NCBI RefSeq assembly: GCF_036924535.1
Contig: NZ_JAZHRT010000001.1
Coordinates: 6,324,001-6,388,000, forward strand
Source of the DNA: Bradyrhizobium sp. AZCC 2262
GTDB taxonomy: Bacteria > Pseudomonadota > Alphaproteobacteria > Rhizobiales > Xanthobacteraceae
Direction of reading: 5' to 3'
DNA: 64,000 nucleotides
How positions within the stretch are numbered: the stretch's first letter is position 1; each line of letters begins with the position of its first letter. Shown one piece after another: positions 26,706-35,816 of this stretch. The position numbers were made by a program, and so were the translations under genes. The notes under the pieces are model-generated. The model saw only the letters and a program-made list of their open reading frames with translations, made no database searches and was not told the DNA's origin.

Positions 26706-26710
26706 CGCCA

Positions 26711-27976
26711 CTACCCGAACCGATGATCGTACCGGCTCACCGTGAGTTCACTCACATCGATATCCGGCTTCCGCCCCGACATCAGATCCGCCAGCACCCT
26801 TCCCGATCCGCAGGCCATGGTCCAGCCGAGCGTGCCGTGGCCAGTGTTGAGATGCAGATTGCTGTAGCGCGTGGCGCCAATGACAGGCGGTCCGTCCGGC
26901 GTCATCGGGCGCAGGCCGCTCCAGAACGTGGCCTTGCCGAGGTCGCCGCCGCGCGGAAACATGTCGGTCAGGGAATGATCGAGCGTCGCGCGCCGCGCCG
27001 CGTCGAGCGTATCGGAATAGCCCGAGATTTCCGCAGTGCCGCCGACACGGATGCGGTCGCCCAGCCGCGTGATCGCGACCTTGTAGCTCTCGTCCATCAC
27101 GGTGGAAACCGGCGCGCCGTCGGGATCGATGACCGGCACCGTGATCGAATAACCCTTCACCGGATAGACCGGAACGGGAATGCCGATGGGTTTGAGCATC
27201 CGCGGCGACCAGCTCCCGAGCGCCGCGACATAGGCATCGGCCTGCAGCAGCCCCGCACTGGTGACGACGCCGGTGATCTTGCCGCCATCCGCAACCAGCC
27301 GCTCGATGCCGGTGTTGAACTTGAACTGAACGCCAAGCTTTGCTGCCTCCTTGGCAAGCGCCTGCGTAAACATGTGGCAATCGCCGGTCTCGTCCTGCGG
27401 CAGCTGGAGACCGCCGACGAACTTGACCTTTGCAGTAGCGAGCGCGGGCTCGACGGCAATGCAGCCGGCAGGATCGAGCACTTCGTAAGGCACGCCATAT
27501 TGCTTGAGCACCGCGATATCGTCACCGGTGCCGTCGAGCTGCTTCTGCTTGCGAAACAGCTGCAGCGTGCCGCGGCTGCGTTCGTCATACTTGATGCCGA
27601 TTTCGGCGCGCAGCGCCCGCAGGCAGTCGCGGCTGTATTCGGCAATCGGAATCATCCGGCTCTTGTTGATGGCATAGCGCTCCGCCGTGCAGTTGCGCAG
27701 CAGCTTCATGCCCCAGATCCACATCACGGGATCGAGCTTGGGCCAGATCACCAGCGGCCCGTGCCGCATCAACAGCCATTTGATGGCCTTCACCGGCACG
27801 CCCGGGCCGGCCCAGGGCGAGGAATAGCCGGGCGACACTTCGCCGGCATTGGCAAAGGAGGTTTCCTGCGCGGGCTCAGATTGGCGGTCGATGACCGTTA
27901 CCTCATGGCCGGCGCGCGCCAGATAATAGGCCGTGGTGACGCCGATGACGCCACTGCCGAGAACGATTGTCTTCAC
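26711..27976 (-). CDS. dadA: D-amino-acid dehydrogenase
   Basis: This 421-residue flavoprotein has [20 protein letters not shown] (residues 5-24) as its FAD loop, [20 protein letters not shown], and the C-terminal block [28 protein letters not shown] (quoted only in part here: TPDGPPVIG and [16 protein letters not shown]). These are signature regions of DadA small subunits, which deaminate D-alanine and other D-amino acids and pass electrons to the respiratory chain at the inner membrane. Rhizobia carry many DadA paralogues. An alanine racemase partner is not in view. The adjacent omega-aminotransferase at 28038, in the same direction, suggests an amine or beta-amino-acid catabolic unit. Confidence 0.92.
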   Translation of the reverse strand: MKTIVLGSGVIGVTTAYYLARAGHEVTVIDRQSEPAQETSFANAGEVSPGYSSPWAGPGVPVKAIKWLLMRHGPLVIWPKLDPVMWIWGMKLLRNCTAERYAINKSRMIPIAEYSRDCLRALRAEIGIKYDERSRGTLQLFRKQKQLDGTGDDIAVLKQYGVPYEVLDPAGCIAVEPALATAKVKFVGGLQLPQDETGDCHMFTQALAKEAAKLGVQFKFNTGIERLVADGGKITGVVTSAGLLQADAYVAALGSWSPRMLKPIGIPVPVYPVKGYSITVPVIDPDGAPVSTVMDESYKVAITRLGDRIRVGGTAEISGYSDTLDAARRATLDHSLTDMFPRGGDLGKATFWSGLRPMTPDGPPVIGATRYSNLHLNTGHGTLGWTMACGSGRVLADLMSGRKPDIDVSELTVSRYDHRFG

Positions 27977-28037
27977 GATCCCTCACGCATCCGCCGCGGG
28001 ATTGTCCCGCGGCTTCTGTTGCTCTTGCGAGCAAGGA

Positions 28038-29366
28038 TCAGGCCACGCGCTTGATGGCGTCGCCCAGGATCGAAACGATATCGTCGATATGGCTTTTCTC
28101 GACGATCAACGGCGGCGACAGCGCAAAGGAATCGCCGCTCATGCGCAGATAAAGCCCACGATTGAAGCAATCGACCATGACATCATAGCCGCGCGCTCCG
28201 ACCCCTTCCTTGCGTGGCGCGACTTCGACGGCGCCCATCAGGCCGACGTTGCGGATATCGACCACGTTCGGCAGACCTTTCAGCGAATGCAGTGCATCAC
28301 GCCAGTATTCGGCCATCGAAGCGCCGCGCGTCAAAAGCCCCTCGTCCTTGTAGATGTCGAGCGTCGCAAGGCCCGCCGCGCAGGCGGTCGGATGCGCCGA
28401 ATAAGTATAGCCATGGAACAGCTCGATCGTGCCTTCCGGGCCGTTCATCAGCGCGTCGTGGATCTTGCGGCTGGCGAACACCGCGCCGCAGGGCACGGTC
28501 CCGTTGGTGATGCCCTTGGCCGTCGTCATCATATCGGGCGTGACGCCGAAATAATCCGCCGCGAACGGCGCGCCGAGCCGGCCGAAGCCGGTGATGACCT
28601 CGTCGAAGATGAGCAAGATGCCGTGCTTCTCGGAAATTTCGCGCAGGCGCTTCAGGTAGCCTTTCGGTGGCGGCAGCACCGCGGTCGAGCCCGGCACCGG
28701 CTCGACGATGACGGCGGCGATGGTGTCGGCGCCATGCAGCGCCACCATCCGCTCGAGATCGTCGGCGAGCTCGGCGCCGTGTTCCGGCTGATCCTTCGCA
28801 AATGCATTGCGGGCGAGATCATGGGTGTGACGGATGTGATCGACGCCCGGCAGGTGCGTTGCGAACGCGCGGCGGTTCGCCACCATGCCACCGACCGACA
28901 TGCCGCCGAAGCCGACGCCGTGATAGCCGCGCTCGCGGCCGATCAGGCGCGTCCGCGTCCCCTGTCCGATGGCGCGCTGATAGGCCAGCGCGATCTTCAG
29001 CGCGGTGTCGACTGACTCCGAACCCGAATTGGTGAAGAAGATACGATCGAGTCCCTTCGGCGCGATCTCGGCCAGTCGTTCGGCAAAATCGAACGCCAGC
29101 GGATGGCCCATGTTGAACGAGGGCGCGAAGTCGAGGTTCGTCAACTGCCGCTCGACGGCGGTGGCGATCTGGCGGCGGCCGTGGCCGGCATTGACGCACC
29201 AGAGGCCGGCCGAGCCGTCGATCACCTTGCGGCCGTCGACGGTGGTGTAGTGCATGCCCTCGGCGGAGGCGAACAGCCGCGGCGCCTTTTTGAACTGCCG
29301 GTTGGCCGTGAACGGCATCCAGAACGAATCGGTTTGCAGGGTGTTCGGCTTCTGATGGAGGGTCAC
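28038..29366 (-). CDS. class-III omega-aminotransferase (beta-alanine:pyruvate type)
   Basis: This 442-residue PLP enzyme includes FWMPFTANRQFKKAPRLF at the N-terminus and FFTNSGSESVDTALKIA for the phosphate cup. GYHGVGFGGMSVGG, LIFDEVITGFGRLG (the Asp that contacts PLP) and TTAKGITNG (the Schiff-base Lys) follow. These match omega-amino-acid:pyruvate aminotransferases that act on beta-alanine, putrescine-derived or other terminal amines. The start is GTG 29366, with AGGAG about seven bases upstream. The frame runs on without a good start. It is divergent from a PuuR-like regulator gene. Together with dadA it suggests polyamine or omega-amino-acid degradation. Confidence 0.92.
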   Translation of the reverse strand: MTLHQKPNTLQTDSFWMPFTANRQFKKAPRLFASAEGMHYTTVDGRKVIDGSAGLWCVNAGHGRRQIATAVERQLTNLDFAPSFNMGHPLAFDFAERLAEIAPKGLDRIFFTNSGSESVDTALKIALAYQRAIGQGTRTRLIGRERGYHGVGFGGMSVGGMVANRRAFATHLPGVDHIRHTHDLARNAFAKDQPEHGAELADDLERMVALHGADTIAAVIVEPVPGSTAVLPPPKGYLKRLREISEKHGILLIFDEVITGFGRLGAPFAADYFGVTPDMMTTAKGITNGTVPCGAVFASRKIHDALMNGPEGTIELFHGYTYSAHPTACAAGLATLDIYKDEGLLTRGASMAEYWRDALHSLKGLPNVVDIRNVGLMGAVEVAPRKEGVGARGYDVMVDCFNRGLYLRMSGDSFALSPPLIVEKSHIDDIVSILGDAIKRVA

Positions 29367-29520
29367 GGCTCTAGCTCCTGTGCTGGCAGCGCAAGGTAGC
29401 ACCGGGCCACGCTCGGAAAGCCACAACAAGTCCTTTTCTTCGCTCCGGCAACCCATTGATTTTACTGGTCTCGCTGGGGCATATTTGTTCGATCCGAAAC
29501 ACTTGCAACAGGGATTTCCG

Positions 29521-30070
29521 ATGAGCGTCGATATCGGTGGGCGACTCCGCTTCGTTCGCGCCCGCCACAAGCTGTCGCAGCGCGAGCTCGCCAAGCGCTC
29601 CGGGGTGACCAATTCGACGATCTCGCTGATCGAATCCAACCAGATGAACCCCTCGGTCGGCGCGCTCAAGCGCATCCTCGACGGGCTGCCGATGGGCCTT
29701 GCCGAATTCTTCGCGATCGAGCCGGAGCGGCCGCGCAAGGCGTTCTACCGTTCAGACGAATTGACCGAGATCGGCAAGAAGCCGATCTCCTATCGGCAGA
29801 TCGGCGACAATCTGTTTGGCCGGAGCCTGCAAATCCTCAAAGAACGCTACGAGCCGGGCAGCGACACCGGCCGGGTGCCGCTGACACATGACGGCGAGGA
29901 AGGCGGCATCGTGGTTTCTGGCCGGCTGGAGGTGACCGTCGATGACGAGCGCCGTATCCTCGATCCCCGGCGACGCCTATTATTTCGAAAGCCGGAGGCC
30001 GCATCGCTTCCGCTGCGTCGGCGGAAAGCCGTGCGAAGTGATCAGCGCCTGCACGCCGCCGACGTTTTGA
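29521..30070 (+). pseudogene. XRE-cupin (PuuR-like) regulator with a frameshift in the cupin domain
   Basis: ATG 29521 opens a helix-turn-helix domain with VRARHKLSQRELAKRSGV and NSTISLIESNQMNPSV, followed by a cupin with LTHDGEEGGIVVSGRLEVTV. At the CCCC run 29965-29968 the frame leaves the family and ends in an Arg-rich tail at 30105. Dropping one C gives PGDAYYFESRRPHRFRCVGG and then KPCEVISACTPPTF with a stop at 30068-30070, the normal end of a PuuR-type cupin. So either the gene is broken or the base is a sequencing error. PuuR-like proteins repress polyamine catabolism. This one is divergent from the omega-aminotransferase. Confidence 0.8.
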
Positions 30071-30115
30071 GGGAGCAAGGGCGTATACTCATCAACCCGT
30101 CGTAGCGCTGCGATG

Positions 30116-31408
30116 CTAGACACAGGAAGTCAAAAGCGTCTCGCGGATTGATTCCAGAAGGCCCGATATCGGCTCGTAGCTCTGGTGAACCATACGAAGC
30201 TGGCCGCCACACGTGCTGACGCCGATCGTTTGCCGGTCGGCTGGAAGATTGGTCAACATCGCTGGTCCCCAGACCGCCCTGAGCCGTAGTTGCCCATATT
30301 CAACCGCAAGCGGCAGGACTCCCAGATTCGAAATGACGGCGGAGCTTTGCGGCTGGGAGGCAAAATACGCCGCCGCGCTGTCTTTGGCTGCGGTTGGCGG
30401 CATCTCAGCCGCGATCCACTGCAACATTCCAGCCGCCGTCGCGGGTAACCGCGCCATCCGCAAGTTGTCGACGACACAGCGGGCGTCCTCCCAGAGCTTT
30501 CGGCCCCCGGCAGGGACCTCGACAATGCCGGCGCCGATAAACACGCCGCACCCCGTGGTCTCAATTCTCGTTATCCTGGACAGGTCGATCGGACAGTGCA
30601 TCCTGATGATATTGTTGTCCGAGGCTGGAAGGTGACGAGAGGCGGCTGCACAGATTGCGCCATGCACGGTCGTTCCATTTGCCTTGCAGAATCGCAGGAG
30701 GCGAGCGGTCTGTTCCCGGTCCCACTCCGCAATCGCCAAATTCGCGGCGGGCATTTCGGACCCCTGTGCAGCCCGGCTGCCGGCTTTCGAGATATCGTGG
30801 GAAGTCGCCTTTTCGACCACGATCGGATGAGAGGCAACCCTCGCGATCATCTCTTCAAGCAAAGGAGGCGGCGGCAAGATCTCAAGACAGTCGTCCGCGA
30901 GCGCGCGCATGACATCATGGAGAATGCGCATTCCGGACAATGCGTCCACTATCGCATGATGAAAAGTGAGAATAATCGATGCGCCATCGGATGCTGACAC
31001 GACCGTTGCCCGCATCAGCGGGCCCGGAAAAGTACTGAAAGGCAGACTGAGCTCGCTTTCGACCACCTCGCGCCAGTCTGCGCCTGTTTCGGCCGGTACC
31101 TCGTTCAGTTCGATCGGGCTGTCGGTGCGACAGAACGTCGGTCCAGTTTCTGCATCGTCGACGATGCAGAGCCTTAGCGCCGAATGCCGGTTTCGAACCT
31201 GCTCGAGCGCAGCTCCAAGCTTGGTGGAATCCAATGCGCCTTCGATTTCTGCGGCGAGACAGAAATGCACGGGAAAGGCCAACGAATAGAGATAAAAGAA
31301 CCGCTCGCAACTGCCTAGTGGGCGGACAAGGGCCAACTCTTGCTTCTTCGCCGCCCCCATTCCAGGTGCGCGGCTACCTGCAAAAGCTCTGTTGTACATT
31401 GTCATCAT
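30116..31408 (-). CDS. stand-alone condensation-domain / acyltransferase-like protein
   Basis: This 430-residue protein has the two-lobed chloramphenicol-acetyltransferase-like fold of NRPS condensation domains and PapA-type acyltransferases. The active-site motif is FHHAIVDALSG near residue 155, an HHxxxD with Ala in place of the usual Gly. A second lobe holds HGAICAAASRHLP and a C-terminal strand pair ending MVHQSYEPISGL. There is no adjoining adenylation or carrier domain and no biosynthetic cluster nearby, so it may acylate a free substrate. Its GC is lower than that of the surrounding genes, a hint of transfer. The start is ATG 31408, with a second ATG directly after. The substrate is unknown. 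Confidence 0.75.
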   Translation of the reverse strand: MMTMYNRAFAGSRAPGMGAAKKQELALVRPLGSCERFFYLYSLAFPVHFCLAAEIEGALDSTKLGAALEQVRNRHSALRLCIVDDAETGPTFCRTDSPIELNEVPAETGADWREVVESELSLPFSTFPGPLMRATVVSASDGASIILTFHHAIVDALSGMRILHDVMRALADDCLEILPPPPLLEEMIARVASHPIVVEKATSHDISKAGSRAAQGSEMPAANLAIAEWDREQTARLLRFCKANGTTVHGAICAAASRHLPASDNNIIRMHCPIDLSRITRIETTGCGVFIGAGIVEVPAGGRKLWEDARCVVDNLRMARLPATAAGMLQWIAAEMPPTAAKDSAAAYFASQPQSSAVISNLGVLPLAVEYGQLRLRAVWGPAMLTNLPADRQTIGVSTCGGQLRMVHQSYEPISGLLESIRETLLTSCV

Positions 31409-31413
31409 CGTTT

Positions 31414-31695
31414 TCAGCAGCCGCGGCAGATGACGAGCTTGCGATCGATCGCTGCATCCTCCGGAGCGAGGCGCTCGATCTCGGTTGGACTTTGCAGCGG
31501 CACGTCGCGGGCGCGCGGTTGACGGTGGCCTACCGGCGCTTCGTCGATTAATCGCGTGCGCTGCGCCAGTGAAAGCGGGCCTGCCGCGGTGGAGGAAGAC
31601 ACGACGGATGATCTCGCGGGCCCCACCGTCTCCGCAATGGCGTCGCGGCTGCCAAGTAAAGCCAATATCGTTACGATCTTGATCATGTCTCGCAT
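31414..31695 (-). CDS. small secreted hypothetical protein ending ICRGC
   Basis: This 93-residue protein has a hydrophobic N-terminus (MIKIVTILALLGSRDAIAE) that looks like a signal peptide cut after Ala. A low-complexity Ser/Ala stretch follows, then DEAPVGHRQPRARDVP and a final ICRGC. I remember short secreted proteins with GHRQP and ICRGC blocks in Bradyrhizobium, but no function is known. I chose the start MRDMIK (31695) because GGGAGAG lies eight bases upstream. The two C-terminal cysteines could pair in the periplasm. It follows the condensation-type gene at low GC. Confidence 0.55.
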   Translation of the reverse strand: MRDMIKIVTILALLGSRDAIAETVGPARSSVVSSSTAAGPLSLAQRTRLIDEAPVGHRQPRARDVPLQSPTEIERLAPEDAAIDRKLVICRGC

Positions 31696-31963
31696 GTCCA
31701 TCTCTCCCGAAATGCGTGCGTCACCCATCGGTCAGGCGACCGCCGTGTGGTTCGAGACGCTCACCTTGAGGAGGCGAGATTACGGGTGGATGTTGTGGAG
31801 ACGTGAAACGGCTACAAACGTAACACGGAACTTTTGGGGTCTGCTCTTCCGGACACGACCAGCCTGGAAGCAGGACATGTCGGCTCATTGCCTGTCTGCC
31901 TGGCCGCAAAATCGGATATGGTTTCGCCTATGAGTACACGACCCGAATTCCAGAGAGAGCAAC

Positions 31964-32836
31964 ATGATGCGAAAAGTCTGGATCGAGGCGGCGCTGAATG
32001 GCCCCTGGAGCCGCGCGCTGCAGCCGGGCATTCCCGATACGATTGAGGCGATCATCGCCGAAGGCGTCGCCTGCGCACGCGCCGGCGCCACCATCATTCA
32101 CACCCATGCCTATGATGGCGGCGGCCCGCAAACCCACGACTGGCAGGTCTATGCACGCATCATCGAAGGTATTCGCAGTCAGGTGGACGTCCCCGTCTAT
32201 CCCTCCTACCCGGCGTTCATGACGGACGGCGACGCCGCTCTTGCGGATATATCGGTTCGATATGCCCATATCGAAGCGCTGGTCGAACGCGGCCTGATCG
32301 ACTTCGCGTTCGTCGACCCCGGCAGCGTCAATTTCACGCTCACAACGACGACATCGGCTGCAAAACCCGCCGGCACCTACATGAATTCCGAAGACCATGT
32401 CCGGTATGTACTCGACTTTGCCGCGCGATACGGGCTGCATCCTGATTTCGCGATCTACGAACCCGGCTTCCTGCGCGCCGGCGCGGCGCTGGCCCGCGCG
32501 GCCGGCACCAAGGCTCCGATCTACCGTCTCATGTTCTGCAATGTGATCGCGGTCGGCTTTCCGCCAAAGCCATATGCGCTCGCCGCCTACCTGGCGCTGC
32601 TGGAAGAGGAAGCGCCCGGCGCGCCCTGGATGATTGCGGGCGTGAGCGCCGATATCCGTCCCCTGATCGAGGAGACGGTCAGGCGCGGCGGCCATATTCG
32701 CGTCGGCCTCGAGGATGCGCCGCTGGGGACAAAAGCGAGCAACTTCGAAATGGTTGAAGAGGCCGTGCGCATGATGCGCGATCACGGCGGCGAACCCGCC
32801 ACTCCGGCCGAGATGCGGCAGGCGCTGGCTGGCTGA
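31964..32836 (+). CDS. BKACE family protein (beta-keto acid cleavage, DUF849)
   Basis: This 290-residue TIM-barrel enzyme has the Zn motif IIHTHAYDG near residue 45, FVDPGSVNFT in the middle and a later RRGGHIRVGLED that supplies the third metal contact and a Glu. BKACE proteins condense a beta-keto acid with acetyl-CoA and release acetoacetate plus a CoA ester. 3-Keto-5-aminohexanoate cleavage in lysine fermentation is the prototype, but substrates vary widely. The start is ATG 31964, second ATG at 31967, preceded by GAGAGAG. It appears to be monocistronic. Which beta-keto acid it uses cannot be told. Confidence 0.88.
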   Translation: MMRKVWIEAALNGPWSRALQPGIPDTIEAIIAEGVACARAGATIIHTHAYDGGGPQTHDWQVYARIIEGIRSQVDVPVYPSYPAFMTDGDAALADISVRYAHIEALVERGLIDFAFVDPGSVNFTLTTTTSAAKPAGTYMNSEDHVRYVLDFAARYGLHPDFAIYEPGFLRAGAALARAAGTKAPIYRLMFCNVIAVGFPPKPYALAAYLALLEEEAPGAPWMIAGVSADIRPLIEETVRRGGHIRVGLEDAPLGTKASNFEMVEEAVRMMRDHGGEPATPAEMRQALAG

Positions 32837-32914
32837 TAATCCGTTCCTCCCAGCGAACCTAATCAAAACGCGGCTCGATGACCTGCCGAACCGGCCCAAT
32901 CAATAAGATGAGGT

Positions 32915-34471
32915 TTAATCGGGAAGGCCCGCATCGCGGAGACCCTTGGCGAAGGTGGCGAAGTCCTCCTTCCGATGAAACAAATCTCTCAGATTGGCGG
33001 CGCGCAAATCGGGATCACGTTCGAGTGCTCGTGATATCGCTCGTTGTGCCAGGTCAAGTCGCCCCGCAACCGCATTGCTCGCTGCAGAAACGCATGTTGC
33101 CAGCAGGAAATTCGGATTGAAGCGCAGAGAGCTTTCGGCGCATGACGACGCCTCGTCATAGCGGCCTTTGAGAAAATGGGCATAGGCCATGGCCCCGTGC
33201 ATGGCGTACGTGGAAGGATCGAGCGGGCTCAAGCGCATGGCATGCGCAGCGTGCTCAAGTGCCAGGTCCGGCTCACCTCTCCAAACTCTCAACCACGCAC
33301 TAAGGCTCCAACTTCGCCCCAAGTTGGGATTTACCGCAAGTCCCCTGTCCATAAACGCCGCCGCGTCGTCGAACTCACGGGCTATCAAGGCGAGTGCATA
33401 TCCACCCATACACAGCGCAACAGGGTCATCTTCCCCCAGCAGCACCGCCTTCCGAGCCAGCCGTACAGCTTCCGCGCTTTCCTGAATGGGTTCGTCCATC
33501 CAGCCACGCGCTTTCCGCCGCACGTAGCACCACGCAGCCATGCCATAGCCGCAGGCCAGACCGTGATCGAGCTCGACTGCCTTGCAAAACAGCCGGAGTG
33601 CATCGGCGTTCGCCTCCCTGGTCCACCGACCAGCGCTGGCCAGCCCACGCAGATAATAGTCGTATGCATCCAGATTTTCAGTTGGTTTGCGCTTTGCCCG
33701 CTTGATTTCCTCGCGCTGCAGCTTTGGTGCGATTGCACCCACCACGCTGGAAGTCACATGGTCCTGCAGATCAAACACATCCTCGAGCGCGCCGTCAAAG
33801 TGGCCGGCCCACAGATGTGCTCCGGTTTCGGCATCAATAAGCTGCCCCGCGATGCGCAGGCGACTTCCCGCCTTGCGCACGCTGCCTTCGAGTACGTAGC
33901 GCACCCCAAGCTCGCGGCCGACCTGCCTCACGTCCACACTTCGGCCTTTGTAGGTGAAGCTGGAATTGCGTGCGATCACAAAGAGCCAGTGAAAGCGCGA
34001 CAGTGCCATCGTGATGTCCTCCACGACGCCGTCGGCAAAATACTCCTGTTCTGGATCCAGGCTCAGGTTGACGAAGGGGAGGACGACGACTGACGGCCTG
34101 GTGGGCAGCGTCAGGGAGCTTTTCGGCGGTTCTGCCCCGTTGTCGGGCGCTGCGTCGCCTCGCTCTTCCTGCACTTGCCCGACAAAACGGAAGCCCCTTC
34201 GCGCCAGTGTCTTGAGCAGGCGCTGCTCTTCGCCGGAATCGCCGATCGCATTCCGGACGGCGTTCAGGCGGGTCGTCAACGCAGCATCAGATACGATGCG
34301 TCCATTCCAAACGGCACTAATGAGGTCGTCCTTGCTGACGACGCGCTCCCTGTTTCGAATCAGGTAATCGAGCAGGTCAAAAACCTGCGGCGTGATCGAC
34401 ACTGCATCCGCCCCGCGGTGCAGTTCACGCTTTTCAGTATCAAGCGCGTAATTCTCGAAGAGAAAACGCAA
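32915..34471 (-). CDS. winged-helix / TolB-like / TPR regulator (CadC-like DNA-binding domain)
   Basis: This 518-residue protein has an OmpR/CadC-type winged helix at about 1-97 (FDLLDYLIRNRERVVSKDDL and RLLKTLARRGFRFVG). A TolB-like FlgO domain follows at about 120-230 (VVVLPFVNLS, YFADGVVEDI, ARNSSFTYKGR, YVLEGSVRKAG). A run of TPR repeats fills 265-518, with hallmarks such as ALERDPDLRAANLRDLF. No transmembrane segment is seen. In alphaproteobacteria this layout is common and usually uncharacterised. A TTG at 34471 is the start, with AGGAGG nine bases upstream, inside a hairpin (34482-34511). It is divergent from a DUF1127 gene. Confidence 0.88.
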   Translation of the reverse strand: MRFLFENYALDTEKRELHRGADAVSITPQVFDLLDYLIRNRERVVSKDDLISAVWNGRIVSDAALTTRLNAVRNAIGDSGEEQRLLKTLARRGFRFVGQVQEERGDAAPDNGAEPPKSSLTLPTRPSVVVLPFVNLSLDPEQEYFADGVVEDITMALSRFHWLFVIARNSSFTYKGRSVDVRQVGRELGVRYVLEGSVRKAGSRLRIAGQLIDAETGAHLWAGHFDGALEDVFDLQDHVTSSVVGAIAPKLQREEIKRAKRKPTENLDAYDYYLRGLASAGRWTREANADALRLFCKAVELDHGLACGYGMAAWCYVRRKARGWMDEPIQESAEAVRLARKAVLLGEDDPVALCMGGYALALIAREFDDAAAFMDRGLAVNPNLGRSWSLSAWLRVWRGEPDLALEHAAHAMRLSPLDPSTYAMHGAMAYAHFLKGRYDEASSCAESSLRFNPNFLLATCVSAASNAVAGRLDLAQRAISRALERDPDLRAANLRDLFHRKEDFATFAKGLRDAGLPD

Positions 34472-34481
34472 GCTGCCATTC

Positions 34482-34511
34482 CTCCTGGGGGCACCTCTAG
34501 GGCCCCCGGAG
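34482..34511 (-). promoter_or_regulatory. 5'-UTR hairpin that pairs with the Shine-Dalgarno sequence of the wHTH-TPR gene
   Basis: In the minus-strand RNA the order is CUCC, GGGGGC, a nine-base loop, GCCCCC, a bulged A, then GGAG. The GGAG is part of the AGGAGG ribosome binding site of the gene at 34471. The ten pairs are almost all G-C, so the site would be largely hidden in the mRNA. This would lower translation unless the helix is opened by a ribosome, protein, temperature or ligand. Confidence 0.6.
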
Positions 34512-34619
34512 CACGAAGAATAAGCTGCCGGTAAGGGAAATGTAAGCCACGAGTTAAGCGCGCCGGCGCATCTTGCGGCAACTTCGCCTGGTCAAGAAAT
34601 CCAGACAGGACACACCGCA

Positions 34620-34877
34620 ATGAGCACGATCTACGGGCCTACCGAGCTGGGACCGGCAACCGCAAAGCGGCAGGTCTACAGTCCTCTCGAAGCATACTGG
34701 AATGCGTTTCAGGCGTGGCGCAAACGCGAGAAGCTGCGAACCGAGTTGTGTCGCCTGACGGACAGCGAGCTTGCGGACATCGGTATCACGCGCGGCGAGA
34801 TCGACTACGTCACCTCAAACCGCTCAAGCTCGCCCGATCCCCTCCATTGGATGTCCGGCATCGGCACTCGAAGGTGA
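34620..34877 (+). CDS. DUF1127 small protein
   Basis: This 85-residue basic protein carries the C-terminal DUF1127 (YjiS-like) helix: WRKREKLRTELCRLTDSELADIGITR (quoted in parts: RTELCRLTDSELADIG and ITRGEI). Short DUF1127 proteins in alphaproteobacteria bind RNA and affect small-RNA and carbon or phosphate metabolism in Agrobacterium and Rhodobacter. Longer ones like this have an N-terminal extension. ATG 34620 has only a weak AGGAC site. It is divergent from the wHTH-TPR regulator, with about 148 bases between. Its own role is unknown. Confidence 0.82.
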   Translation: MSTIYGPTELGPATAKRQVYSPLEAYWNAFQAWRKREKLRTELCRLTDSELADIGITRGEIDYVTSNRSSSPDPLHWMSGIGTRR

Positions 34878-34888
34878 TACATCCCGGC

Positions 34889-35500
34889 CTACTTCGGCAG
34901 CGCGCTCGAAAGCACCAGCTCGAGCTCCTGCCTGACATCTTCGAGCGGATGGACGCTGCGCGCGGCCCGGCACATTGCGACCGTGCCTTCCAGCGATGCG
35001 ATGACCAGCACCGCAAGCCGCCGCGCGCGCGCCGCGGTCACGCCCTCGCGCCGCATCGCCGTGATCATGATGCCCTGCCAATCGGCGAACACGCCTTCAG
35101 CCAGATCGAGTAAGCGCTTTTGTGCCGCTTGGTCCGGCATGCCGTCTTTCTCCGTCGCATCGTTGACATATTGCTCGACCGCGACCGCCAGCACCGGACA
35201 GCCGGCCTGGAATTTCGATCGCTCCAGCGTCTGGCGCCACCAGGCAATGAAGGCGCGGAGCCCGCTGATCGCGCCATGTTGCTCCGTCAAAGACTTAAGC
35301 GGTCCCGAGACCTGGCTGCCTGCAAAGACCAGCGCGTCCTCGATCAGTTGCTGCTTGCCGCGCGGAAAATGATGGCCGATCGAACCGCGCGGCGTACCGG
35401 TATGGCGGACCACGTCGCGCATGCTGGTGGCATTGACGCCACGCCGGCTCATCAGGTCGGCGGCGCCGGCCACCATCTTGGCGCGGGTATTGGACGACAT
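34889..35500 (-). CDS. TetR/AcrR-family transcriptional regulator
   Basis: This 203-residue repressor has an N-terminal helix-turn-helix at about 8-55 with NTRAKMVAGAADLMSRRGVN and a recognition segment GTPRGSIGHHFPRGK. A ligand domain follows with AGCPVLAVAVEQYVND. The 'C-P-V' motif and PRGSIGHHFPRGKxQL are typical of the YxaF/LmrA-type subgroup. The start at 35500 follows GGGAGAG. It is divergent from a short gene at 35603 and the enoyl-CoA hydratase gene at 35817, which are its probable targets. The inducer is unknown. Confidence 0.9.
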   Translation of the reverse strand: MSSNTRAKMVAGAADLMSRRGVNATSMRDVVRHTGTPRGSIGHHFPRGKQQLIEDALVFAGSQVSGPLKSLTEQHGAISGLRAFIAWWRQTLERSKFQAGCPVLAVAVEQYVNDATEKDGMPDQAAQKRLLDLAEGVFADWQGIMITAMRREGVTAARARRLAVLVIASLEGTVAMCRAARSVHPLEDVRQELELVLSSALPK

Positions 35501-35602
35501 CGGAACTCTCCCTTGAGTCGCGCCATTGTAGAATATGACGCTTGACATAGCCAGCCCGCCGGCACTATGCCACCTGTCATAGCGGGCGGGAGGTAACGAT
35601 CG

Positions 35603-35770
35603 ATGACGTTTATCCATATGATCAATTTCCGCGTCATCGAGGAAGGCAGCTGGGGCTCGCGCGGCGGCGTGCTATCGTTCCTCGATCTGCTCGACCACGG
35701 CGCATCGCACTTTTCGCCGGAACGCACTGCTGCGATCCGCACCGCGCTTGCCGTCAAATACGAGCGATAG
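35603..35770 (+). CDS. small unrecognised protein (55 residues)
   Basis: A 55-residue frame begins MTFIHMINFRVIEEGSWG and ends TALAVKYER, with a TAG at 35768-35770. GGGAGGT at 35588-35594 gives a strong ribosome binding site eight bases before the ATG. Codon choice is GC-rich and consistent with the neighbours. It stands first in the transcript divergent from the TetR gene and 46 bases before the enoyl-CoA hydratase gene. I do not recognise it. It could be a real small protein or a leader peptide. Confidence 0.55.
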   Translation: MTFIHMINFRVIEEGSWGSRGGVLSFLDLLDHGASHFSPERTAAIRTALAVKYER

Positions 35771-35816
35771 CCGCGCGGCGGCATTTGAGACATCCAGGAC
35801 AGAGGAAACCAGCATC

